Origin: Gryllotalpicola ginsengisoli DSM 22003
GTDB lineage: Bacteria; Actinomycetota; Actinomycetes; Actinomycetales; Microbacteriaceae
Reading direction: 5' to 3'
Assembly (NCBI RefSeq): GCF_000419445.1
Contig: NZ_AULK01000003.1
Location: 124,001 to 188,000, forward strand
Length of the DNA: 64,000 nt
Shown here: positions 1-7,259 of the stretch, piece after piece
Layout of the letters: each line of letters begins with the position of its first letter
How positions within the stretch are numbered: position 1 is the stretch's first letter
Made by a program: the position numbers and the translations under genes
Notes under the pieces: model-generated
What the model was told of the DNA's origin: nothing
The model's input: only the letters and a program-made list of their open reading frames with translations
Database searches by the model: none

Positions 1-839
1 TCAGCCTGCGCGGGGCGACGCTCCGCTTCGACGACCGCACCCTCTGGAGCGGGGTCGACCTCGACGTGCAGCCGGGCGAGTTCGTCGCGGTGCTCGGCGC
101 GAACGGCACCGGCAAGACGAGCCTGCTGCGCGTCATCCTCGGCCAGCAGCGGCTGACCCGCGGCGAGGTGCTGTTCGAGGGCGAACCGGTGCGGGCGGGA
201 AACCCGGGCATCGGATACGTGCCGCAGCAGAAGCTTGCCGACGACGGCACCCCGCTGCGCGCGCGCGACCTCGTCGGCCTCGGCCTCGACGGCGGACGCT
301 GGGGGTTCTGGCCCTCGCGGCGCAAGCGCGCCGTCGTCGACCGCCTGCTCGCCGAGGTCGGCGCCACCTCCTACGCCCGCAAGCCGGTCTCCCGCCTCTC
401 CGGCGGCGAGCAGCAGCGACTGCGCATCGGCCAGGCGCTGGCCGCCGACCCGCACCTGCTGCTGGCCGACGAACCGCTCGCCTCGCTCGACCTCTCCAAC
501 CAGCGCGCGATCAGCGAACTGATCGACCGGCAGCGGCGTGAGCGCGGCTTCGGCGTGCTGTTCGTCACCCACGACATCAACCCGGTGCTCGGCATGGTCG
601 ACCGCGTGCTCTACCTCGCCGGCGGCCGGTTCCGCACCGGAACCCCCGACGACGTGCTGCGCAGCGAGGTGCTCAGCGAGCTCTACGGCTCCCCCGTCGA
701 CGTGATCCGCGCCCGCGGCCGGATCATCGTCGTCGGCACGCCCGACAGCGGGCACGCCCCGCACGACGAGCACCACGACGCCGGCCATGAGGAATTGTGC
801 GACCACGACCCGTCCGACGCCGAGGCGGTCGCCCTGTGA
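1..839 (+). CDS. znuC: Zinc/manganese-type ABC transporter ATP-binding protein, 5' end missing
   Basis: This is the ATPase of a metal-uptake ABC transporter. It powers import of zinc (or manganese) through the membrane permease encoded directly downstream. The reading frame is open from base 3, so the gene begins before the window. The Walker A motif GANGTGKT, signature LSGGEQQR, Walker B LLLADEP and switch histidine VTHD are all present. The C-terminal tail is unusually rich in histidine and acidic residues (HAPHDEHHDAGHEELCDHD), as is common in zinc transport proteins. Its stop overlaps the GTG start of the permease, so the genes are translationally coupled, and zur follows. Zinc rather than manganese is inferred from that neighbour. 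The substrate-binding protein is probably just outside the window. Confidence 0.85.
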   Translation, partial: SLRGATLRFDDRTLWSGVDLDVQPGEFVAVLGANGTGKTSLLRVILGQQRLTRGEVLFEGEPVRAGNPGIGYVPQQKLADDGTPLRARDLVGLGLDGGRWGFWPSRRKRAVVDRLLAEVGATSYARKPVSRLSGGEQQRLRIGQALAADPHLLLADEPLASLDLSNQRAISELIDRQRRERGFGVLFVTHDINPVLGMVDRVLYLAGGRFRTGTPDDVLRSEVLSELYGSPVDVIRARGRIIVVGTPDSGHAPHDEHHDAGHEELCDHDPSDAEAVAL

Positions 840-1735
840 TCGCGGCCGTCGACTGGAGCCAGGTCTTCAACTTCGCCGACTACGGCGAGCTCATCGTGCT
901 GCTGCGCAACTCGATCATCGCCGGCGCCCTGCTCGGCCTCGTCGGCGGTCTGATCGGCGTGTTCGTGATGAGCCGCGACATGGCGTTCGCGGTGCACGGC
1001 ATCAGCGAGCTGTCCTTCGCCGGCGCATCCGCCGGCCTGCTGCTCGGCGTCGGCGTCGTGCAAGGGTCCATCATCGGCTCGCTCATCGCCGCGCTGCTGA
1101 TCGGCCTGCTCGGGGCCCGCGCCCGCGAGCGCAACAGCATCACCGCCGTGCTGATGCCGTTCGGCCTCGGCCTCGGCATCCTCTGCCTCGCCCTGTATCC
1201 GGGCCGCAGCGCCAACAAGTTCGGTCTGCTGACCGGCCAGATCGTCGCGATCGACGACCCGCAGATCGGATGGCTCATCGCCGTCACCCTCGTCGTGCTG
1301 ATCGGCCTCGCCGTGGTGTGGCGTCCGCTGATGTTCGCCTCCGTCGACGCCGACGTCGCGACCGCCCGCGGGGTGCCCGTGCGCGGCCTGTCCATCGTGT
1401 TCATGCTGCTGCTCGGGCTCTCGGTCGCGGTGTCGGTGCAGATCGTCGGCGCCCTGCTCGTGCTCTCGATCCTGGTCACTCCGGCCGCGGCCGCCCTCAA
1501 GGTCTCCGCGTCCCCGCTGGTCGTGCCACTGCTCAGCGTCGCCTTCGGCGTCACGGCCATGGTCGGCGGCATCCTGCTGGCCCTGGGCTCGTCGGTGCCG
1601 ATCAGCCCCTACGTGACGACGATCTCGTTCGCCATCTACGCCGCGTGCCGCGCGATCGCCGCGGTGCGCACGCGCCGCTCGAGCGCCCCGCGCCCGGCCC
1701 CGGTGCGCGAGGCACAGGAGGGGGCGCTGGCATGA
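836..1735 (+). CDS. znuB: Zinc/manganese-type ABC transporter membrane permease
   Basis: This 299-residue integral membrane permease of the ABC-3 (ZnuB/TroC) family forms the channel for metal uptake with the upstream ATPase. The sequence is a series of about eight hydrophobic segments with short loops. The conserved stretch ISELSFAGASAGLLLG near residues 55-70 is typical of the family, and a short basic C-terminal tail lies in the cytoplasm. I chose the GTG at 836, which overlaps the ATPase stop, because the protein then begins just before the first hydrophobic segment. An upstream ATG would add 13 arginine-rich residues that read as shadow sequence. Its stop overlaps the zur start by four bases (ATGA), so the three genes form one operon. 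Confidence 0.88.
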   Translation: MIAAVDWSQVFNFADYGELIVLLRNSIIAGALLGLVGGLIGVFVMSRDMAFAVHGISELSFAGASAGLLLGVGVVQGSIIGSLIAALLIGLLGARARERNSITAVLMPFGLGLGILCLALYPGRSANKFGLLTGQIVAIDDPQIGWLIAVTLVVLIGLAVVWRPLMFASVDADVATARGVPVRGLSIVFMLLLGLSVAVSVQIVGALLVLSILVTPAAAALKVSASPLVVPLLSVAFGVTAMVGGILLALGSSVPISPYVTTISFAIYAACRAIAAVRTRRSSAPRPAPVREAQEGALA

Positions 1736-2154
1736 GCACCGCGAAACGCAACACCTGGCAGCGCGAGGCGGTGCGCAAGGCGCTCGGCTCGACCGAGGGA
1801 TTCATCAGCGCGCAGGCCCTGCATTCGTCGCTGCGCGACCGGGGTTCGTCCATCGGACTCGCGACCGTGTACCGCACCCTGTCGGCGCTCGCCGACGAGG
1901 GCGACGCCGACTCGCTGCAGTCCCCCGAGGGCGAGGCGCTCTACCGTGCCTGCACCTCCGCCGGCCACCACCACCACCTGATCTGCCGCAACTGCGGACT
2001 CACCGTCGAGATCTCCGCCGATGAGGTCGAGGAGTGGGCGCAGGGCGTCGCCGCGGCGAACGGATTCACCCAGCCGCAGCACATCGTCGACGTGTTCGGG
2101 CTGTGCGCGAGCTGCTCCGCGGGCGGCGGCGGGGCGGAGCATCCGATCTCATAG
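1732..2154 (+). CDS. zur: Fur-family zinc uptake regulator Zur
   Basis: This is a 140-residue Fur-family repressor that binds DNA when zinc-loaded. An N-terminal winged helix (about residues 1-80, with GLATVYRTLSALADEG as recognition region) precedes a dimerisation and metal domain. That domain has the histidine cluster AGHHHHLICRNCG and the second cysteine pair FGLCASC, forming the structural zinc site. The HHHH-C-x-x-C layout and the position behind znuC-znuB point to Zur rather than Fur or PerR. In actinobacteria Zur commonly controls the znu operon itself and the zinc-free ribosomal protein paralogues, which are the next genes here. I could not see a convincing Zur box in the gap after this gene. 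Any operator for the znu operon would lie before the window. Confidence 0.88.
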   Translation: MSTAKRNTWQREAVRKALGSTEGFISAQALHSSLRDRGSSIGLATVYRTLSALADEGDADSLQSPEGEALYRACTSAGHHHHLICRNCGLTVEISADEVEEWAQGVAAANGFTQPQHIVDVFGLCASCSAGGGGAEHPIS

Positions 2155-2239
2155 CGGCAGCGCCGGTCCCGTCTCCGTTGACGGCTGCGCCGTGAGTCGA
2201 CCCGCGGCGGGCGCGTACGGATAGCGCGGCCGCTGCGAT

Positions 2240-2269
2240 TTGGCGGATCGACACGCCGCCCGGTAAGCT
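2240..2269 (+). promoter_or_regulatory. Possible promoter for the rpmB operon
   Basis: A TTGGCG hexamer is followed after 18 bases by TAAGCT, a plausible sigma-70 type -35/-10 pair for an actinobacterium. It lies about 140 bases before rpmB. This is a pattern judgement only. No clear AT-rich Zur palindrome overlaps it. Confidence 0.3.
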
Positions 2270-2367
2270 GGCTGTTTGTCTGGGTCGGACTCCTCGGCCC
2301 GGTTCGTGCATGCCAATCCCCCATTCGCAAGATCAGGTGCTTGGCGTGTGCCGACAAGAGATCTTGG

Positions 2368-2388
2368 GATGAGCCGTGAAGGCTCATC
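2368..2388 (+). promoter_or_regulatory. Hairpin in the rpmB leader
   Basis: GATGAGCC, a GTGAA loop and GGCTCATC form a perfect 8-bp stem about 20 bases before the rpmB start and just upstream of its GGAGGA ribosome binding site. It could act in translational control or mRNA processing of the ribosomal protein operon. No function is proven. Confidence 0.45.
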
Positions 2389-2408
2389 GGTAGTGATGGA
2401 GGAATCAC

Positions 2409-2645
2409 ATGGCAGCAGTGTGCCAGGTGACCGGCGCCGTTCCCGGCTTCGGTCACAACATCTCGCACTCTCACCGACGCACCAAGCGTCGTTTCGACCC
2501 GAACATCCAGAAGAAGACCTACTACGTGCCGTCGCTGCGTCGTAACGTCACGCTGAACGTCTCGGCCAAGGGCATCAAGGTCATCGACGCCCGCGGCATC
2601 GAATCGGTCGTCAAGGACATCCTGGCCCGTGGGGAGAAGATCTGA
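2409..2645 (+). CDS. rpmB: 50S ribosomal protein L28, zinc-free type
   Basis: L28 is a small basic protein of the large ribosomal subunit. This 78-residue version begins [20 protein letters not shown] and carries the L28 core [12 protein letters not shown]. It lacks the paired CxxC motifs of zinc-binding L28, having only a single cysteine at residue 5, so it is the C-minus form. A strong GGAGGA ribosome binding site sits before the ATG. It is the first gene of a tight L28-L33-S14 cluster, and its TGA overlaps the next ATG by one base. In related bacteria C-minus paralogues replace zinc-binding copies during zinc starvation. Whether this genome also has zinc-binding copies cannot be seen here. 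Confidence 0.95.
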   Translation: MAAVCQVTGAVPGFGHNISHSHRRTKRRFDPNIQKKTYYVPSLRRNVTLNVSAKGIKVIDARGIESVVKDILARGEKI

Positions 2646-2812
2646 TGGCTAAGCAGCAGGACATCCGTCCGATCATCAAGCTCCGCTCGACGGCCGGCAC
2701 CGGTTACACCTACGTGACCAAGAAGAACCGCCGCAACGACCCCGACCGCCTCGTGCTGAAGAAGTACGACCCGATCATCCGCAAGCACGTCGAGTTCCGT
2801 GAGGAGCGCTAA
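2645..2812 (+). CDS. rpmG: 50S ribosomal protein L33, zinc-free type
   Basis: L33 is a 55-residue protein of the large ribosomal subunit. The sequence runs from [20 protein letters not shown] to a KHVEFREER end, matching L33 length and pattern. It contains no cysteine at all, so it cannot hold the zinc ribbon of C-plus L33. The start overlaps the L28 stop (TGATG), which shows translational coupling, and S14 begins five bases after the stop. This gene is short enough to be missed by length-filtered gene calls. Confidence 0.95.
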   Translation: MAKQQDIRPIIKLRSTAGTGYTYVTKKNRRNDPDRLVLKKYDPIIRKHVEFREER

Positions 2813-2817
2813 GCACC

Positions 2818-3123
2818 ATGGCTAAGAAGAGCAAGATCGCCCGCAACAAGCAGCGCGAGGCCGTGGTCGCCCGCTACGCCGCCAAGCGTCTCGAGCTGAA
2901 GAAGCAGCTCGTGAACCCGAACGCCACCGACGAGGAGCGCGAGGCCGCCCGCATCGGCCTGCAGAAGCTCCCCCGCAACGCGTCGCCGGTCCGCCTGCGC
3001 AGCCGCGACCAGATCGACGGCCGCCCCCGCGGCGTGCTGTCGAAGTACGGCATCTCCCGCGTCCGCTTCCGCGACATGGCGCACAACGGCGAGCTGCCCG
3101 GCATCACCAAGTCGAGCTGGTAG
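2818..3123 (+). CDS. rpsN: 30S ribosomal protein S14, zinc-free type
   Basis: S14 is a small-subunit protein of the 30S head. At 101 residues this is the long, zinc-independent form. The zinc form is about 61 residues with a CxxC-CxxC ribbon, whereas here there is no cysteine. The conserved end [20 protein letters not shown] is clear. It closes the L28-L33-S14 operon and is followed by a strong hairpin terminator. The three-gene cluster next to zur mirrors Zur-controlled clusters known from mycobacteria and streptomycetes. Zinc control here is inferred from that parallel. Confidence 0.95.
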   Translation: MAKKSKIARNKQREAVVARYAAKRLELKKQLVNPNATDEEREAARIGLQKLPRNASPVRLRSRDQIDGRPRGVLSKYGISRVRFRDMAHNGELPGITKSSW

Positions 3124-3139
3124 ACCACAGCACAACGAG

Positions 3140-3169
3140 CGAAGGGCTCCCCTCAGGGGGAGCCCTTCG
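3140..3169 (+). terminator. Intrinsic terminator after rpsN
   Basis: A 13-bp perfect stem (CGAAGGGCTCCCC with its complement) encloses a 4-base loop, 16 bases after the S14 stop. The T-run that follows is weak, as is usual in high-GC actinobacteria. It may also stop transcription from the convergent amidohydrolase gene. Confidence 0.8.
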
Positions 3170-3237
3170 TCGTAGGTCGCCCTGCCAAGCCAGCCATCAG
3201 CGATTCGGCGGCGTGACGGCGAATCGCGCCAGCGACT

Positions 3238-3260
3238 CGCGCCGGGCGGGGACCGGCGCG
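3238..3260. repeat. 23-bp palindromic repeat, copy 1
   Basis: CGCGCCGG and CCGGCGCG arms flank GCGGGGA. The whole 23 bases recur without a mismatch at 7219-7241. This copy lies just behind the stop of the leftward amidohydrolase gene and could serve as its terminator. Confidence 0.6.
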
Positions 3261-3264
3261 ACAA

Positions 3265-4512
3265 TCAGAAGCGGGAGGACCGCTCGACGACCGCGCCGCC
3301 GGAGGAGGCATCCCACGTGTAGACGCGCGTGCCGGTGATGAACACCTGCTCGGCGCGGGAGTTCACGTCGAGCGGGTCGCCCGACCAGATCACGAGGTCG
3401 CCGTCGAGGCCGGGCTCGAGCGCGCCGACGCGGTCGCGCAAGCCCAGGAACGAGGCCGGGTTGACGGTGAGCGCCTCGATGGCGGTCTTGGGGTCGAGGC
3501 CCTCCTTGACGGCGAGCGACGCCTGGTGGATGAGGAAGTTGATCGGCACCACGGGGTGGTCGGTGGTGATGGCCACGCGCACGCCCGCCGCGGCGAGGCG
3601 CCCGAGGTTCGCGATCGCCCGCTTGCGCAGCTCGACCTTCGAGCGCGAGGTGAACAGCGGGCCGAAGATCACCGGAACGTCGCGCTCGGCGAGCACGTCG
3701 GCGAGCTCCGCCCCCTCGGTGCCGTGGTTGATGACGAGGCGGTAGCCGAACTCGTCGGCGAGCCGCAGCGCGGTGGCGATGTCGTCGGCGCGGTGCGTGT
3801 GCTGGTCCCAGGCGAGTTCGCCGTCGAGCACGCGAACGAGCGTCTCCTTGGCGAGGTCGCGGTCGAACGGATCGCCCTTCGCGGCGGCCGCATCCCGCTT
3901 CGCGCGGTAATTCTGCGCCTCGACGAACGCGGCGCGGATCACGGCGGCGACCCCGAGCCGGGTCGAGGGCAGCTGTTTCTTGTCGCCGTACACCCGCTTC
4001 GGGTTCTCGCCCAGAGCCGACTTGACCGACACGGCGTCGGAGATTACCTGCTCGTCCACCGTGCGCCCGCCCCAGGTCTTGATCGCGACGGTCTGGCCGC
4101 CGATGGGGTTGCCGGAGCCGGGCTTGATCACGGCGCTGGTCACCCCGCCGATCAGCGCGTCGCGGAAGCCCTCGTCCTCGATGTTGATGCCGTCGATGGC
4201 GCGCAGACCGGCACCGTTCGGGTCGGTCATCTCGTTGGTGTCGTTGCCGGCCCAGCCCTCGGCCTCCTCGTGCACGCCGAGGTGGCCGTGCGCCTCGATG
4301 AAGCCCGGGTAGACGGGCTTGCCGCCCGCATCGACGACGGGAACGCCGTCGGGGACGGGCACGTCGGCGCCGAGCGCCGAGATGACTCCGTCGGTGACGA
4401 CGATGGTGCCGTTTTCGATCTCGTCGGAGGCGACGGGCACGAGGCGGGCGTTGACGATGGCAACGCTGCCGCGCGCGGTACGGATGCCGGATGAGGTGTC
4501 TGCTGAGGTCAT
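3265..4512 (-). CDS. Amidohydrolase, imidazolonepropionase-like
   Basis: This is a 415-residue metal-dependent hydrolase of the amidohydrolase superfamily, expected in the cytoplasm and acting on a C-N bond of an unknown substrate. The N-terminal beta domain leads into YPGFIEAHGHLG, whose HGH supplies two metal ligands. Later histidines occur in WDQHTHRADD and VINHGTEGAE, and the conserved aspartate in VAITTDHPVVP. The C-terminal GALEPGLDGDLVIWSGDPLD is the family's closing signature. I chose the ATG at 4512 because GGAAGGA sits seven bases upstream. Longer upstream extensions lack a ribosome binding site. It stands alone, convergent with the ribosomal operon and divergent from the HU gene. 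The family is too broad to name a substrate. Confidence 0.82.
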   Translation of the reverse strand: MTSADTSSGIRTARGSVAIVNARLVPVASDEIENGTIVVTDGVISALGADVPVPDGVPVVDAGGKPVYPGFIEAHGHLGVHEEAEGWAGNDTNEMTDPNGAGLRAIDGINIEDEGFRDALIGGVTSAVIKPGSGNPIGGQTVAIKTWGGRTVDEQVISDAVSVKSALGENPKRVYGDKKQLPSTRLGVAAVIRAAFVEAQNYRAKRDAAAAKGDPFDRDLAKETLVRVLDGELAWDQHTHRADDIATALRLADEFGYRLVINHGTEGAELADVLAERDVPVIFGPLFTSRSKVELRKRAIANLGRLAAAGVRVAITTDHPVVPINFLIHQASLAVKEGLDPKTAIEALTVNPASFLGLRDRVGALEPGLDGDLVIWSGDPLDVNSRAEQVFITGTRVYTWDASSGGAVVERSSRF

Positions 4513-4680
4513 GAGGCCATCCTTCCATGGCCGCAACACGCCGAACTTCCGCGTGTTTCCGCGGTTCTCTGCTACTTTGGCCGTGGCCAAACCGGCCCGA
4601 ACGAACCGGCCCGACGGGCCATTACGTTTCACTTCTCAATACGCTGCGGAACGCAGCAGATCGTCCGAGGAGGACACCCC

Positions 4681-4968
4681 ATGGCTGACAAGTCGCTGAA
4701 CAAGACCGAGCTGGTCGCCGCACTCGCCGGTGAGACCGGTCTGAGCCAGACCGCCGTCAGTGGTGTGATCGACGCGTTCTTCACCACCGTCGCCAAGACC
4801 GTCGCCGCCGGCGGCAAGGTCACCATCCCCGGCTGGCTCGCCGCCGAGAGCACCGAGACCGCTGCCCGCACCGGCCGCAACCCGCAGACCGGCGCCGAGA
4901 TCAAGATCCCGGCCGGCAAGCGCGTCAAGCTGACCGCGGGCTCGAAGCTCAAGGCCGCCGTCAAGTAA
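4681..4968 (+). CDS. hup: HU-family histone-like DNA-binding protein
   Basis: HU is a small dimeric protein that bends and compacts DNA in the nucleoid. The 95-residue sequence has the usual helices (NKTELVAALAGETGLSQ) and the DNA-binding arm with the hallmark TAARTGRNPQTGAEIKIPAG. The arm approach IPGWLAAESTET departs from the common GFGTFE form. There is no lysine/alanine-rich tail such as mycobacterial and some streptomycete HU proteins carry, so this is the short form. GAGGAGGA lies just before the ATG and a textbook terminator follows, so it is a single-gene unit. Confidence 0.95.
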   Translation: MADKSLNKTELVAALAGETGLSQTAVSGVIDAFFTTVAKTVAAGGKVTIPGWLAAESTETAARTGRNPQTGAEIKIPAGKRVKLTAGSKLKAAVK

Positions 4969-4987
4969 GGCAGCACGCGACGCAAAA

Positions 4988-5013
4988 GGCGCTCACCCAG
5001 TGAGCGCCTTTTT
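4988..5013 (+). terminator. Intrinsic terminator after hup
   Basis: GGCGCTCAC, a CCA loop and GTGAGCGCC form a 9-bp stem followed by five T residues and preceded by four A residues. It can work in both directions and is one of the few classical T-run terminators in the window. Confidence 0.92.
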
Positions 5014-5085
5014 GCATGCCTTCCCCACGCGCCGCCGGGCTCCGCGCGGGGCGCCCTCCAAGGTGCCCCGGCCTAGGCTGGTGCG

Positions 5086-7062
5086 GTGAAGAGCAGAGTG
5101 CAGCGTGTCGCAGGACCTGCGGCGCTGGTGCTCGGGGCGCTCGCCGCCGTGATCGCCGCGCTCGCCTTCGGCGGGGCCAGCGCCCCGCTCGCACTGAGCG
5201 ATCCGGGCCCGGTGGTGCGCTGGGGTCTGCCGATCGCGAAGCTGTTCGTCGACCTCTCCGCGGCCGGCATGATCGGAGCGCTCGCCCTGTCGGTGTTCGC
5301 CCTCGCGCCGGGAAAGCCCGAGTTCGACAAGGCGCTGGACGTGGCCGCCGGGTCCGCGGCCGTGATGACCGTGGCATCCGCTGTCGTCACCGTGCTCTCG
5401 TTCTGCGACACGGCCGGCACGCCGTTCTCGTTCACCCAGTCGTTCAGCGACCAGCTGAGCCAGTTCGTCACGCAGATCGCCCTCGGGCAGGCGTGGCTGG
5501 TCACGACGCTCACCGCGGCGGTCGTGACCGTGCTGTGCTTCGCCGTGCGCGGCCAGATCCTGCTCGTCTTCGTCACGGCGCTCGCGATCGGCTCGCTGGT
5601 GCCGATCGCGCTGCAGGGGCACGCCGCCGGAACAAGCGGCCACAACCTCGCCATCACCTCCCTCGGCCTGCACATCGTCGCCGCGACGGTCTGGGTGGGC
5701 GGGCTGCTCACCCTCGTGCTGATCCGCGGTGCGCTGCCCGGCGAGCGGCTCGTGGCGGTGCTCACCCGCTACTCGAGCTTCGCGATCGTCTGCTTCGTCG
5801 TGGTCGCCTACAGCGGGTACCTCAGCGCGGAACTGCGGGTCGGCACCTGGGCGGCACTGCTCACGCCGTACGGCGCGCTGGTGCTCGGCAAGGTGACCAT
5901 GCTGATCGTGCTGGGCCTGTTCGGCGCGACCCAGCGCAACTGGCTGATCCGGCGGCTGAGGGAGTCGAACGGCGCCGCTCGGGGACCGTTCTGGGGCATC
6001 GTCGTCGCCGAGCTCGTCTTCATGGGCTTCGCCACGGGGATCGCCGCCGCGCTCGCCCGCACGGCGACGCCGGTGAAGCAGGTCGCCGAGGGCACGAGCC
6101 CGGCCGAGACCCTCACCGGCCAGCCGCTTCCGCCGCCGGAGACGCTGCACACCCTGCTCTTCGGCGCCGACGTCGACCCGCTCTGGCTGCTCGTGGCGGG
6201 CTTCGGCATCTTCTTCTACCTCGCCGGGGTGTGGCGGCTGCACCGCCGCGGCGACCGCTGGCCCGTCGGCCGCACCATCAGCTGGATCTTCGGCATGCTC
6301 GTGCTCGCCTACATCACGAGCGGCGGCATCGCCATGTACGTCGACTACCTGTTCTCGGCGCACATGACGATGCACATGGTGCTCACCATGCTGGTGCCGC
6401 TGCTGCTCGTCCCTGGGGCGCCGGTCACGCTGGCGGCGCGTGCGATCCGGAAGAGAACGGATGGCTCCCGCGGCGGCCGCGAGTGGATCCTGCTCGCCGT
6501 GCACAGCCCCGTCGCGAAGGTGCTGGCCAACCCGTTCGTCTCGGCGCTGCTGTTCGCCGGCAGCCTCTGGGTGTTCTACTACTCGCCGCTGTTCCGCTGG
6601 GCCACGGCCGACCACATCGGCCACGAGTGGATGATCGCCCACTTCCTGATCACCGGGTACCTGTTCGTGCAGTCGCTGATCGGCATCGACCCGGTGCCGT
6701 ACCGCCTCGCCTACCCGTTCCGCCTGCTGCTGCTGCTCGGCACCATGGTCTTCCACGCCTTCTTCGGGCTGACCATCATGTCGGCCTCGGGCATGTTCCT
6801 GCCTGAGTGGTTCGGCGCCATGGGCCGCACCTGGGGCCAGACCCCCATGCAGGATCAGGTCACGGCCGGCGGCATCGCCTGGAGCATCGGCGAGATCCCG
6901 ACGTTCGCGCTCGCCGTCATCGTGGCCGTGCAGTGGAGCCGAAGCGACGCCAGGGAGACGAAGCGGCGGGACCGCGCATCCGATCGCAGCGGCAACGCCG
7001 ACGTCGCCGAGTACAACGCGATGCTCAAACGGATGGCCGAGCGGGACTCCGCGCACCGCTAG
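5086..7062 (+). CDS. CopD-CtaG fusion: copper-handling and cytochrome c oxidase assembly membrane protein
   Basis: This 658-residue polytopic membrane protein joins two copper-related modules. The N-terminal half (about residues 1-330) resembles CopD, a copper resistance/import permease, with histidine-containing segments such as QGHAAGTSGHNLA and GLHIVAATVWVGG. The C-terminal half (about residues 350-620) resembles the caa3-type oxidase assembly factor CtaG, with the histidine-rich FSAHMTMHMVLTM and DHIGHEWMIAHFL likely facing copper. The fused form is typical of actinobacteria. Translation probably starts at GTG 5086, right before the first hydrophobic segment. The likely role is copper delivery to terminal oxidase at the membrane. 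The exact direction of copper movement is not shown by the sequence. Confidence 0.88.
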   Translation: MKSRVQRVAGPAALVLGALAAVIAALAFGGASAPLALSDPGPVVRWGLPIAKLFVDLSAAGMIGALALSVFALAPGKPEFDKALDVAAGSAAVMTVASAVVTVLSFCDTAGTPFSFTQSFSDQLSQFVTQIALGQAWLVTTLTAAVVTVLCFAVRGQILLVFVTALAIGSLVPIALQGHAAGTSGHNLAITSLGLHIVAATVWVGGLLTLVLIRGALPGERLVAVLTRYSSFAIVCFVVVAYSGYLSAELRVGTWAALLTPYGALVLGKVTMLIVLGLFGATQRNWLIRRLRESNGAARGPFWGIVVAELVFMGFATGIAAALARTATPVKQVAEGTSPAETLTGQPLPPPETLHTLLFGADVDPLWLLVAGFGIFFYLAGVWRLHRRGDRWPVGRTISWIFGMLVLAYITSGGIAMYVDYLFSAHMTMHMVLTMLVPLLLVPGAPVTLAARAIRKRTDGSRGGREWILLAVHSPVAKVLANPFVSALLFAGSLWVFYYSPLFRWATADHIGHEWMIAHFLITGYLFVQSLIGIDPVPYRLAYPFRLLLLLGTMVFHAFFGLTIMSASGMFLPEWFGAMGRTWGQTPMQDQVTAGGIAWSIGEIPTFALAVIVAVQWSRSDARETKRRDRASDRSGNADVAEYNAMLKRMAERDSAHR

Positions 7063-7067
7063 GGCCG

Positions 7068-7133
7068 TGCGCTACTCGGGTCCGCCGTGCGCGCCTCGGT
7101 TCCGTGAAGCGCAATGCGGATCCGAGTAGCGCA
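7068..7133. repeat. 66-bp dispersed imperfect palindrome, copy A
   Basis: The ends are TGCGCTACTCGG(G)TCCG and CGGATCCGAGTAGCGCA, nearly perfect inverted repeats around a GC-rich centre. It starts six bases after the CopD-CtaG stop. Related copies lie at 33145-33209, 45131-45196 and 47348-47413. Confidence 0.85.
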
Positions 7134-7218
7134 AACGCGGGCGGACGTGCGGCGAGACGCTCTTCGAGCCGGCGACTTGCTCGCCGGCGGACGTCGGATT
7201 TGCACAAGCCGACCGCGG

Positions 7219-7241
7219 CGCGCCGGGCGGGGACCGGCGCG
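7219..7241. repeat. 23-bp palindromic repeat, copy 2
   Basis: It is identical over 23 bases to 3238-3260, with 8-bp arms CGCGCCGG/CCGGCGCG. It sits 18 bases before the helicase start, so here it lies in a leader rather than behind a gene. Confidence 0.6.
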
Positions 7242-7259
7242 CAAAACTAACATGGCACG

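Noticed and set aside
2155-2408. Zur box before rpmB
   Set aside because: I looked for an AT-rich TGAnAATnATTnTCA-like palindrome and found none. The only symmetry is the GC-containing leader hairpin.
4993-7056. A 687-codon minus-strand frame opposite the CopD-CtaG gene
   Set aside because: It is Arg/His/Glu-rich low complexity without any motif, while the plus strand encodes clear membrane helices.
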